Part shown: piece by piece, positions 7,419-15,172 of the stretch
Layout of the letters: each line of letters starts with the position of its first letter
Position numbering within the stretch: position 1 is the first letter of the stretch
Origin: Blautia sp. Marseille-P3087
GTDB taxonomy: Bacteria > Bacillota > Clostridia > Lachnospirales > Lachnospiraceae
Length of the DNA: 64,000 bases
Reading direction: 5' to 3'
Assembly (NCBI RefSeq): GCF_900120195.1
Contig: NZ_LT635539.1
Coordinates: forward strand, 1,535,257-1,599,256
Translations under genes and position numbers: made by a program
Notes under the pieces: model-generated
Told to the model about the DNA's origin: nothing
Databases searched by the model: none
The model's input: only the letters and a program-made list of their open reading frames with translations

Positions 7419-8936
7419 CTATTCTCCATCTTTTGGAATCTCCGTGTCATCTTTTTCAACAGGAATCATAATATGAACTGTGGTTCCGGTATCCGGACCA
7501 TCACTTTCAATCGTAAAAAACTCTTTTTGTTTATAATAAAGCTGCAGCCTGTCGATTACATTTCGAACTGCAATTCCCGTCGAAAAACGATCTTCATTAT
7601 CCTGTGAAGCACTTCCTGACATTACTTTTGCAATCATTTCTTCTGTCATTCCGGCGCCATTGTCACTGATCGTAATATCCAGCATATCTTCATTCTGATG
7701 AATCGACATCCGGATCCATCCTGTTTCCATACAGTCATGAATACCATGCTGCACCGCATTTTCAACAAGTGGCTGAAGGATCATACTCGGAATACGGATA
7801 TTTTCGATTCCTTCATCTACTTCTTTGATATAAGTAATGTCGCCCGCAAAACGGACATTCAGAATATAAATATAATTATCAACAGCCTCTACTTCTTCCC
7901 ATAGCATCGCATCTTCTTCCATCTTGCGTACATTATATCGGAAAAAATCCGCCATTTTTTCCAGAAAAGCACCTGTCTTGTCCGCATCTCCCATCATGGC
8001 AAGCTGCGCGCCTGCATTGAGACTATTAAACAGAAAATGCGGGTTGATCTGTGCCTGCAGATATTTGAGCTGTGCTTCTTTAAGATGTGTTTCCATAAGA
8101 AGCTCCCGTTCTTTCATCTGTGCCTGACGCTCCATACTGTCTTTCAGCTGCTCAATATTCTGACGGATGCTTTCCAGCATCTGGTTAAAGCTTCGGGTTA
8201 CAATTCCAACTTCATCCTCTACCACAACCGGAAGCTGCGGGACATTTAAATTTCCCTTCGCCACTTCATGTGCCGTATTGGACAGTGCGGTAAGCGGCCG
8301 GATCATGTTGCGTACCAGAAGTGTCGTTACCACGAGGCCAAGTGCATAAACCACCAGCATGACCGCGATACACAGTTTGTACAATACATTCATCGCCGAT
8401 AAAAGGAGCTGATAGTTTGCAGAGTTCATCTTGAACCGCAGATTATTCAGCTTATAGCTATACGAATTGATATATTCATACAGTTTATGTTCATCCTCAT
8501 AGGAGGTCTTGTACTTCTCAACATTTCTGCCTCGCTTTGCCTGTACCGTTTCATTTGTCTGATCCAGATAAGTTTCTGACATCCTTCGGATGTTTTTTTC
8601 AAGCATTTTTGCTTCATTATCCAGATTCCGGTCATTCAGGTCTTCGAGCAGATTCCTGTAATTCTGTTCATAGCGGTAATAATTTTCCAGCGCCTGCGAA
8701 CTGTTTGTATTCAGATATTCATAAACGGTACTTTCCACCTGTTCAATAGAATCTGAAAGCTCATTTATAGCCGTATTGCTGGAAAAAACCGCATCAATTC
8801 TTCCCACCGCCGTACGGATCTGGGCAAAAATAAACACATTGATACCAAGCGCAAAAATCAGGACCAGAAGCATAACACCACTCAGTCTGGTCTGTATGGA
8901 ATTTTTTACAGCGGAGAATTCTTTTTCATCTTTCAT
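7419..8936 (-). CDS. Sensor histidine kinase (YesM type)
   Basis: A 505-aa membrane kinase. A first transmembrane helix at about residues 18-40 is followed by an extracytoplasmic helical domain (to about 180), a second helix (about 183-208), a HAMP linker, and a His_kinase domain with the phospho-accepting H300 in QINPHFLFNSLNAG. The ATPase domain has an N box (LQPLVENAVQHGI) and a G box (ISDNGAGM). The start overlaps the preceding binding-protein gene by 4 bp (ATGA), which links signal recognition by that protein to this kinase. It should phosphorylate the regulator encoded just downstream. Confidence 0.93.
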   Translation of the reverse strand: MKDEKEFSAVKNSIQTRLSGVMLLVLIFALGINVFIFAQIRTAVGRIDAVFSSNTAINELSDSIEQVESTVYEYLNTNSSQALENYYRYEQNYRNLLEDLNDRNLDNEAKMLEKNIRRMSETYLDQTNETVQAKRGRNVEKYKTSYEDEHKLYEYINSYSYKLNNLRFKMNSANYQLLLSAMNVLYKLCIAVMLVVYALGLVVTTLLVRNMIRPLTALSNTAHEVAKGNLNVPQLPVVVEDEVGIVTRSFNQMLESIRQNIEQLKDSMERQAQMKERELLMETHLKEAQLKYLQAQINPHFLFNSLNAGAQLAMMGDADKTGAFLEKMADFFRYNVRKMEEDAMLWEEVEAVDNYIYILNVRFAGDITYIKEVDEGIENIRIPSMILQPLVENAVQHGIHDCMETGWIRMSIHQNEDMLDITISDNGAGMTEEMIAKVMSGSASQDNEDRFSTGIAVRNVIDRLQLYYKQKEFFTIESDGPDTGTTVHIMIPVEKDDTEIPKDGE

Positions 8937-9955
8937 TTCTCATCCTCCGTCCTGTATTCCCTGGTGTTGTCCTTCGTAATCACATGCTGGTCAACACTAT
9001 AATAGTTATTGCTATGTCCAAAAGATATATATTCGTCCAGTGCATTGACACTGTACCTTCCGATTTCTTCCATATCAAGAGCAATTGCAGAAGAAATAAT
9101 TCCCTTATCGATCGCATTCAGGGTTACATTAGAATAATAATATCCGATTACTTTTACATTACCAACCTGATTATAGTCTACCAGTGCCTGACAGACACAT
9201 TCTGTTACAACCTCATCCATACAGACAATCACATCCGGAAGGCTTTCATCACTGACAAACATATCCCGCACAAATTCTTCTGTATCAAAGTCTGCGCTGC
9301 TGTCCACACAGTATTCCGTCAGATCTATCGACTGTCCTGTTTTTTTCCGGGATTCCAGTTCTTTTTTGACCTGCGAATAAACAAGATTTGTTTCCTGCGT
9401 TTTTGAGCTGGATGTCGATAAAAACATCACACTTGTAGAACCTTTTTCTTTCAGCATCCCCTGAATCTGTTCTGTATAGGCACTTCCCATCTGATAACTG
9501 TTCAGTCCTACAAAGCTGATGCGGCTCGTCGCAGTATCATCTGTCATAACTGTAACAACCGGTATTCCATCCTTCAATGCCTCTGTGATCAGATGCTGTT
9601 CTTCTTTACTTCCGTCCGCTTCCAGAATGATTCCATCCACTTTTGAGGCAATCCCGATCTTAAGGCAATCCGCCTGCGAGTATCCATTCATCTGTTCCGG
9701 AGAGAGTAGTTCCACATATGCATCTTTGCTTTCTGCTTCTTTTGAGGCGCTTTCATAGACTGACTGCCACATGCCGGTATCCTTATCGTTGGCGATCATC
9801 AGATAATGCCGCTGATAGGCTGTAGCGCGCTCTCCTTCTCCCAGTTCGACCCGGTCCAGATTTTTCTGAAAATAGATCCAGATCCCCGAGAGAAAAAAGA
9901 TACACCCAGCCAATATGCAAAAGATTGTCAGTGTAGATTTTTTCATAGTTTCCAT
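8933..9955 (-). CDS. Membrane-anchored sugar-binding sensor protein
   Basis: 340 aa with a single N-terminal hydrophobic segment (about residues 8-28) and no lipobox or obvious cleavage site, so probably anchored outside the membrane. The rest is a type I periplasmic-binding fold (DGIILEADGSKEEQHLI, GIPVVTVMTDD, VGLNSYQMGSAYTEQIQ, DVIVCMDEVV, VKVIGYYYS). It is first in an operon with the kinase and regulator, with 4-bp coupling to the kinase, so it likely acts as the ligand-sensing partner rather than a transport protein. Start 9955 could instead be the ATG at 9946; neither has a strong ribosome binding site. Confidence 0.85.
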   Translation of the reverse strand: METMKKSTLTIFCILAGCIFFLSGIWIYFQKNLDRVELGEGERATAYQRHYLMIANDKDTGMWQSVYESASKEAESKDAYVELLSPEQMNGYSQADCLKIGIASKVDGIILEADGSKEEQHLITEALKDGIPVVTVMTDDTATSRISFVGLNSYQMGSAYTEQIQGMLKEKGSTSVMFLSTSSSKTQETNLVYSQVKKELESRKKTGQSIDLTEYCVDSSADFDTEEFVRDMFVSDESLPDVIVCMDEVVTECVCQALVDYNQVGNVKVIGYYYSNVTLNAIDKGIISSAIALDMEEIGRYSVNALDEYISFGHSNNYYSVDQHVITKDNTREYRTEDEK

Positions 9956-9981
9956 TCTTTCTGATTATTTTTCTTTCTATC

Positions 9982-10010
9982 AGTGTATCACATTTTTTCT
10001 GATACTTCAA
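9982..10010 (-). promoter_or_regulatory. Promoter of the sensor cassette
   Basis: On the minus strand, TTGAAG (-35), a 17-bp spacer and TACACT (-10) lie directly after the mmsB terminator and about 27 bp before the start at 9955. This gives the sensory genes their own promoter. Confidence 0.5.
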
Positions 10011-10041
10011 AAGGGCCATTGCGCCACACGCAATGACCCTT
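10011..10041 (-). terminator. Terminator after the sugar permease gene
   Basis: On the minus strand a GC-balanced hairpin (AAGGGTCATTGCG with CGCAATGGCCCTT) ends in TTTTG, 20 bp after the permease stop. The T run is short, so some read-through into the sensor cassette is possible. Confidence 0.65.
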
Positions 10042-10060
10042 ACCATTCATCTAATTTTCA

Positions 10061-11218
10061 TTATCCGTTCTTTCTGTTGGATAATACATCGAATACAACT
10101 GCGATCAGAAGTACGGCACCTTTTACTACATACTGCCAGGAATCACCGATACCCATGATAGACATACCCATGTTGATAACACCAAGAAGAAGGGCACCGA
10201 TTACTACACCACCAACAGTACCGCTGCCGCCGTATGCAGAAGCACCACCGATGAAACAGGAACCGATTGCATCCATCTCGAAGGATGTACCTGTACTACC
10301 GTTTACAGAACCTACACGTGCTGCACAGAGAAGACCTGCAAGACCTGCAAGAAGTCCCATGTTTACATATGCAATAAAGTAAACTTTGTTTGTATCAATA
10401 CCAGAAAGCTGTGTAGCTTTCTCATTACCACCGATTGCGTAGAAATAACGTCCGAATGCTGTTTTGGATGTAATGAAACTGTAAATCAGGCAGATTGCAA
10501 CTACCCAGATGAACATAACGGAGATACCTTTGTACTGGAACAGTTTGTAGCAGTACCACAGGATAACAACTGCAATGATCACTGCTTTGCTGTAATCAGA
10601 AAATGCTGTATTCTGACGATAACCTTTTTTCGCTTTGTTTGCTCTGGAACGAATAACATTAAAGATTACATAAACAGCTACTACAACACCAACGATCAGT
10701 GCGGAATAGTTTGCAGTATCATCAAGTCCAGGAATATTGATATAGGATGTAAATACTTTCAGGAAATCTTGGCTCTGGATAGATACAGTCTTGTTATCCA
10801 GGATCAGACGTCCGAATCCACGGAAGATGAACATACCTGCAAGTGTTGTGATAAATGGAGGAATACGTTTGTAACCGATCCAGTAACCCTGCCAGATACC
10901 TACCAGAAGACCAACAACCAGGCAGATGATGATGGTCAGATATGGGTTCATTCCCTTGTTGCTGATAAGTACTGCTGCAAGACCACCAACCAGGCAGATT
11001 ACAGCACCAACAGAAAGGTCGATGTTACCACCTGTCAGGATACATAATAACATACCACAGGCAAGAACGAGAACATAACCATTCTGAAGCATTAAGTTTG
11101 ACATGTTCTGTGCATACAGGAGTCTTCCGTTTGTCAATCCACAGAACAGGATAAATACGATCACCAGTGCAATGACCATTGTATACTTTCTTAAGAAATC
11201 TTTTACATTAAATTTCAT
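10061..11218 (-). CDS. mmsB: Monosaccharide ABC transporter permease (MmsB/GguB type)
   Basis: Membrane subunit of a sugar importer; 385 aa with about ten hydrophobic segments. The signature of the ribose/xylose permease family is plain (VLACGMLLCILTGGNIDLSVGA), and the C-terminal glycine-rich loop reads CFIGGASAYGGSGTVGGVVIGALLLG. Its length and an insert after about residue 190 (RSRANKAKKGYRQNTAF) match the longer MmsB/GguB branch rather than RbsC. The start has AAAGGGG upstream. It follows the ATPase gene by 40 bp and ends the transport operon. Confidence 0.92.
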   Translation of the reverse strand: MKFNVKDFLRKYTMVIALVIVFILFCGLTNGRLLYAQNMSNLMLQNGYVLVLACGMLLCILTGGNIDLSVGAVICLVGGLAAVLISNKGMNPYLTIIICLVVGLLVGIWQGYWIGYKRIPPFITTLAGMFIFRGFGRLILDNKTVSIQSQDFLKVFTSYINIPGLDDTANYSALIVGVVVAVYVIFNVIRSRANKAKKGYRQNTAFSDYSKAVIIAVVILWYCYKLFQYKGISVMFIWVVAICLIYSFITSKTAFGRYFYAIGGNEKATQLSGIDTNKVYFIAYVNMGLLAGLAGLLCAARVGSVNGSTGTSFEMDAIGSCFIGGASAYGGSGTVGGVVIGALLLGVINMGMSIMGIGDSWQYVVKGAVLLIAVVFDVLSNRKNG

Positions 11219-11258
11219 TTTTTTACCCCTTTCCCAGTAACTGTTCAGTCACTATTTC

Positions 11259-12800
11259 TTATTTTTTATTCTGTTCCTGCATGATCGAAGCCATAATACG
11301 TTCCTGAGTTGCCTCTTCCGCTGTAAATTCACCAGCCAGACGGCCTTCACTCATAACATAGATCCGGTCACACATACCGAGAAGTTCCGGCATTTCAGAA
11401 GAAATCATAATGACTGATTTTCCATCTTCTACCATCTTATTGATCAGGCAGTAGATATCATATTTTGCACCTACATCGATACCTCGTGTAGGTTCATCCA
11501 GAATCAGGATATCCGGTTCTGTAAACATCCACTTACCAAGCAGAGCTTTCTGCTGGTTACCACCGGAAAGGTTACCGATTTTCTGCTCATTGGAAGGAGT
11601 CTTGGTTCCCATTTCCTTTGTCATCTCATCTGCCAGATGAACTTCCATATCTGTATTGATGACACCTTTCTCGCAGACTTTGGAAAGTCGTGCAAGTGTT
11701 GTATTAAATCGAATCGATTCTCCGAGGATCAGTCCGTTCGTCTTACGGTCTTCTGTTACATATGCAAGACCATGGTGAATTGCATCATGCGGATTCTTGA
11801 GATTGACTTTTTCTCCTTTGATATAGAGATCACCGGAGATATTGCTTCCATAACTCTTACCAAATACGGACATTGCGAATTCAGTACGTCCTGCACCCTG
11901 CAGTCCAGAGAAACCAACAACTTCACCTTTATGTACTTTACAGGAGATCTTATCATCTACAATCTTCTCCGGGTAAAGCGGATGATGAACGGTCCAGTCT
12001 TTTACCTCCAGCATGACATCTTTGCTGACATTATGTTTTCTGGAAGGATAACGGTCATCCATAGAACGACCAACCATACCTTTGATGATACGGTCTTCAC
12101 TTAAATCATCTACACCCTTGGTCAGTGTCTCGATCGTTGTACCATCTCGGATGATTGTACAGCGGTCTGCACAATAGATGATCTCATTCAGTTTATGTGT
12201 AATGATGATAGAGGTCAGTCCATTCTTCTTGAATTCCATCAGAAGATCCAGAAGCATCTTTGCATCTTCATCATTCAGAGATGAAGTAGGCTCATCCAGG
12301 ATCAGAAGTTTAACCTTCTTGGAGAATGCCTTTGCGATCTCTACCAGCTGCTGTTTACCTGTTCCGATATCTTTGATCAATGTCTGTGCAGATTCATGGA
12401 GTCCAACCTGTGCCATGTGTTTTTCTGCTTCACTGTATGTTCTGTCCCAGTCAATGCTGCCGCTTTTATTCTTAATCTCGTTTCCGAGAAACATATTCTC
12501 GCCAATAGAAAGTAACGGAATCAGCGCAAGTTCCTGATGGATGATAACGATTCCTTTCGCTTCACTGTCGTTCAGGTTTTTAAACTTGCATTCCTCACCT
12601 TCATAGGTAACTGTACCTGTATAACTTCCATATGGATACTGACCACTTAAAACGTTCATCAGTGTGGATTTTCCCGCACCGTTTTCACCGATCAGCGCGT
12701 GAATCTCTCCTCGCTGGACTTCAAGATTTACATTGTCCAGAGCTTTGACACCGGGGAACTCTTTTGTAATGTGATCCATTACTAAAATATTGTCTGCCAA
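11259..12800 (-). CDS. mmsA: Monosaccharide ABC transporter ATP-binding protein (MmsA/GguA type)
   Basis: A 513-aa double ATPase with two fused ABC domains. The first has Walker A GENGAGKST and Walker B LLILDEPTSSL. The second has a degenerate Walker A (GLQGAGRTE) but an intact signature LSGGNQQK and Walker B ILILDEPTRGID, as is normal for sugar-importer ATPases. The start is taken as TTG 12800 because AAGGGGG lies 7 bp upstream; a further in-frame TTG at 12818 has no such site. A terminator hairpin between this gene and the binding-protein gene probably lowers its expression relative to the binding protein. Confidence 0.92.
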   Translation of the reverse strand: MADNILVMDHITKEFPGVKALDNVNLEVQRGEIHALIGENGAGKSTLMNVLSGQYPYGSYTGTVTYEGEECKFKNLNDSEAKGIVIIHQELALIPLLSIGENMFLGNEIKNKSGSIDWDRTYSEAEKHMAQVGLHESAQTLIKDIGTGKQQLVEIAKAFSKKVKLLILDEPTSSLNDEDAKMLLDLLMEFKKNGLTSIIITHKLNEIIYCADRCTIIRDGTTIETLTKGVDDLSEDRIIKGMVGRSMDDRYPSRKHNVSKDVMLEVKDWTVHHPLYPEKIVDDKISCKVHKGEVVGFSGLQGAGRTEFAMSVFGKSYGSNISGDLYIKGEKVNLKNPHDAIHHGLAYVTEDRKTNGLILGESIRFNTTLARLSKVCEKGVINTDMEVHLADEMTKEMGTKTPSNEQKIGNLSGGNQQKALLGKWMFTEPDILILDEPTRGIDVGAKYDIYCLINKMVEDGKSVIMISSEMPELLGMCDRIYVMSEGRLAGEFTAEEATQERIMASIMQEQNKK

Positions 12801-12816
12801 AATGGCGCCCCCTTTC

Positions 12817-12847
12817 AAAAAACCGGGCGGGGCTCTTCACCCCGCCC
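12817..12847 (-). terminator. Partial terminator between binding-protein and ATPase genes
   Basis: On the minus strand GGGCGGGG and CCCCGCCC form a strong stem with a 7-base loop, followed by GG and six T residues. Such intercistronic terminators commonly let the first gene, the abundant binding protein, be expressed above the membrane complex. Confidence 0.85.
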
Positions 12848-12897
12848 TAAAATTTCAAATTACATGTTTTATTGGTTACTTAAGCAATTTTTTCTGC

Positions 12898-14028
12898 TTA
12901 CTGTGCCGGATGAAGATATCCGTCATCGTCCTGTGTATAGTATCCTGTGTCAACCAGTTCTTCTTTCATGTTGTCTTTTGTTACAACTGTAGGAACCAGA
13001 AGGAATGATGGGCATTTGTGACCTTCGGATGTTTCATAGGATTCTGTATCATATGCACAATCGAAATCCCATTTGGAGTTTGTGATCAGAGAATCATCAA
13101 TTGTGTCACCTTTCAGCATTGCTTCTGCAAGGTCAAGAGTAACAACTGCTTCGTTTGCAACTGCTTTGTAAACTGTCATGGACTGTTTTCCATCTACGAT
13201 GTTTGCAAGGTTAGCTTCGTCACCATCCTGTCCTGTGATCAGAACGTCGTTTTTGCCTGCATAGTCAGATTCGATAGCCTGTGTAACACCAAGTGCTGTA
13301 GAGTCATTGGAGCAAAGAGCTACATCAAGCTGTGTTCCGTCTGCATAGTAAGAAGCGAGGATGTTCTGCATTCTTTCCAGAGCTGTCTGTGTATCCCATG
13401 CTGCTGTTGCTACGGAATCGAAATCGGTCTGTCCGGAAACTACATTCAGTGTGCCTGCATCCAGATACGGTTTCAGAGTGTCATAAGCACCGTTGAAGAA
13501 GTATCCTGCATTGTTATCTGCCGGGTCACCTGCTGTGAACTCAATGTTATATGTTTTATCACCTGCATTGTCAAGATCCAGAGTATCGATTACGTACTGG
13601 CCCTGCAGAGTACCTACTGTATAGTTATCGAAGGAGATATAATAGGAAACTGCATCGGATTTGATCAGACGGTCATAAGCGATAACCGGGATTCCTGCAT
13701 CTGCTGCTTCATCCATAACTGTATTAAGTGCTTCACCATCGATAGCTGCAACTACCAGGAGGTTAACTCCATCAGAGATCAGGTTCTGGATATCATTTAC
13801 CTGACGGTCTGTTTCGTTATCGGAGTATGTCAGCTCCACATCATATCCAGCTGCTTTAAACTGTTCTTCCAGATAAGAACCATCTCTGTTCCAACGTTCC
13901 AGAGACTGTGTTGGCATTGAGATACCGATTTTTCCGCCTTCAGCTGCTGCATCATCTGCAAGTACCGGAACTGCACAAGATGTGATTGCCATTGTTGCTG
14001 CCATCGCTAAAACTAATTTTTTCTTCAT
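12898..14028 (-). CDS. chvE: Monosaccharide-binding protein (ChvE type)
   Basis: First gene of the sugar importer operon. ATG 14028 is preceded by GGGAGG; a longer frame upstream adds an unlikely N-terminus without such a site. The 376-aa product has a signal peptide (MKKKLVLAMAATMAITSC...VLADD) and, from residue 35, the ChvE pattern: KIGISMPTQSLERWNRDG, NDIQNLISDGVNLLVVAAIDG, VIAYDRLIKSDAVSYYISFD. The cysteine in TSC might also act as a lipobox, but the spacing favours ordinary cleavage. ChvE relatives bind several aldoses (glucose, galactose, arabinose, xylose), so a broad monosaccharide ligand set is likely. Confidence 0.93.
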   Translation of the reverse strand: MKKKLVLAMAATMAITSCAVPVLADDAAAEGGKIGISMPTQSLERWNRDGSYLEEQFKAAGYDVELTYSDNETDRQVNDIQNLISDGVNLLVVAAIDGEALNTVMDEAADAGIPVIAYDRLIKSDAVSYYISFDNYTVGTLQGQYVIDTLDLDNAGDKTYNIEFTAGDPADNNAGYFFNGAYDTLKPYLDAGTLNVVSGQTDFDSVATAAWDTQTALERMQNILASYYADGTQLDVALCSNDSTALGVTQAIESDYAGKNDVLITGQDGDEANLANIVDGKQSMTVYKAVANEAVVTLDLAEAMLKGDTIDDSLITNSKWDFDCAYDTESYETSEGHKCPSFLLVPTVVTKDNMKEELVDTGYYTQDDDGYLHPAQ

Positions 14029-14088
14029 AAAAGAAACCTCCCATTTTTGTTTTCGCTCTTTAGCTATTTCGTATAGCTTTTTGATGAA

Positions 14089-14118
14089 ATTATAATACCA
14101 TATGGATATATTAAACAA
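14089..14118 (-). promoter_or_regulatory. Promoter of the sugar importer operon
   Basis: On the minus strand TTGTTT, an 18-bp spacer and TATAAT precede the chvE start by about 60 bp. The -35 box is weak, consistent with activation by the AraC-type regulator encoded downstream. Confidence 0.45.
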
Positions 14119-14158
14119 AATGGACTGTTTTTTGATGCACCATTCAATTTTTGCGTTC

Positions 14159-14193
14159 AAAAAAATCCAGGCGACACGCATCTGGATTTTTTT
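14159..14193. terminator. Bidirectional terminator after the chorismate mutase-shikimate kinase gene
   Basis: A 7-bp stem (AATCCAG / CTGGATT) flanked by seven A residues on one side and seven T residues on the other can terminate in both directions. It isolates the upstream minus-strand gene from the chvE promoter. Confidence 0.8.
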
Positions 14194-14282
14194 GGACATC
14201 TGCTTTTTATTAAATTAAATTTGTGCTATTGACACTTCTCAGGATATTCTCAACCAATACATCTCAGTATGTTACTTACTGG

Positions 14283-15071
14283 TCACTCCTGCGCATCCAG
14301 TGCGCGAAGTCTGTGTACAAGCTCCTCACAGATTTCGAGCTTGTCTTTACCATCTGTCTCGATAACGATATCAGCTGCTGCCTGATATTTCTCACGACGT
14401 TTTTCCATAAGGTCGCCGATGAAAGACACATTCTTATTTCCTTCGAGAAGTGGTCTGTCATGGTTGTCTTTGACACGGTTTAAGATTGTCTCCGGTTTTG
14501 CGGTAAGAAGAACGACACGGCCGTTTTTCTTCATCTCAACTACATTGCGCTCTCTCATCGGTACACCGCCGCCACAGGAGATGACCACATTGCTCTTGGA
14601 CTGCATTTCAATAAGAAGTTCTGTCTCAAGATTACGGAAGTATTCTTCTCCGTAGGTCTCAAAAATATCGGAGATGGACATGCCTTCTCTCTCTGCGATG
14701 ATCTGATCCATCTCTACAACTTCCATTGCAAAAACAGTTCTCAGGAAATCAGAGATCGTAGATTTGCCGGCTCCCATAAATCCGATCAGGACAATATTGT
14801 AATCAAACAGCTTACGTGCCTGAATCTTCTTACTGTTTCTTGTGATTTCTTCAAAAACAGCCATTACCTCATCTTTATGGCGTTTGCCTTCCATTCTGCG
14901 GTTCAGCCATTCTCTCTGCTTCGCTTCCTGCTCCGGCTGCAGGATCGGAATATCATTTGCTTCTTTGTAAACCATGATGTCTTCTACGATTCTGTTACGC
15001 ATAAGAAGTGCATCCAGAAGAATCTCATCACACTGTCCGAGACTTTCTCTGAGTATATCCAATTGATTCAT
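14283..15071 (-). CDS. Chorismate mutase-shikimate kinase fusion protein
   Basis: A 262-aa fusion. Residues 1-85 form an AroQ-type chorismate mutase-like helical domain (LDILRESLGQCDEILLDALLMRNRIVEDIMVYKE). Residues 92-262 are a shikimate kinase with Walker A G97-T105 (GFMGAGKST), a shikimate-binding D and R region (EMDQIIAEREGMSISDIF, YFRNLE), CGGGVP and the RPLL lid motif. The kinase phosphorylates shikimate; the mutase converts chorismate to prephenate, two steps of aromatic amino acid synthesis that are not consecutive. The mutase half has no catalytic check possible by eye, so it might instead be regulatory. It stands alone, with a terminator after it. Confidence 0.88.
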   Translation of the reverse strand: MNQLDILRESLGQCDEILLDALLMRNRIVEDIMVYKEANDIPILQPEQEAKQREWLNRRMEGKRHKDEVMAVFEEITRNSKKIQARKLFDYNIVLIGFMGAGKSTISDFLRTVFAMEVVEMDQIIAEREGMSISDIFETYGEEYFRNLETELLIEMQSKSNVVISCGGGVPMRERNVVEMKKNGRVVLLTAKPETILNRVKDNHDRPLLEGNKNVSFIGDLMEKRREKYQAAADIVIETDGKDKLEICEELVHRLRALDAQE

Positions 15072-15172
15072 ATGTATCGTTCCCTCTCTATATAAACAAA
15101 TTTATCGTTATTATAACAGCTATTTAGCGCGTTAACAATATAAAGTGGGGATTTTTCTGAAAAAACTGAATT

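Noticed and set aside
13018-13920. Long open frame on the plus strand opposite the ChvE-like gene (300 codons)
   Set aside because: Cysteine- and isoleucine-rich translation, no ribosome binding site, and entirely antisense to a well-recognised protein.
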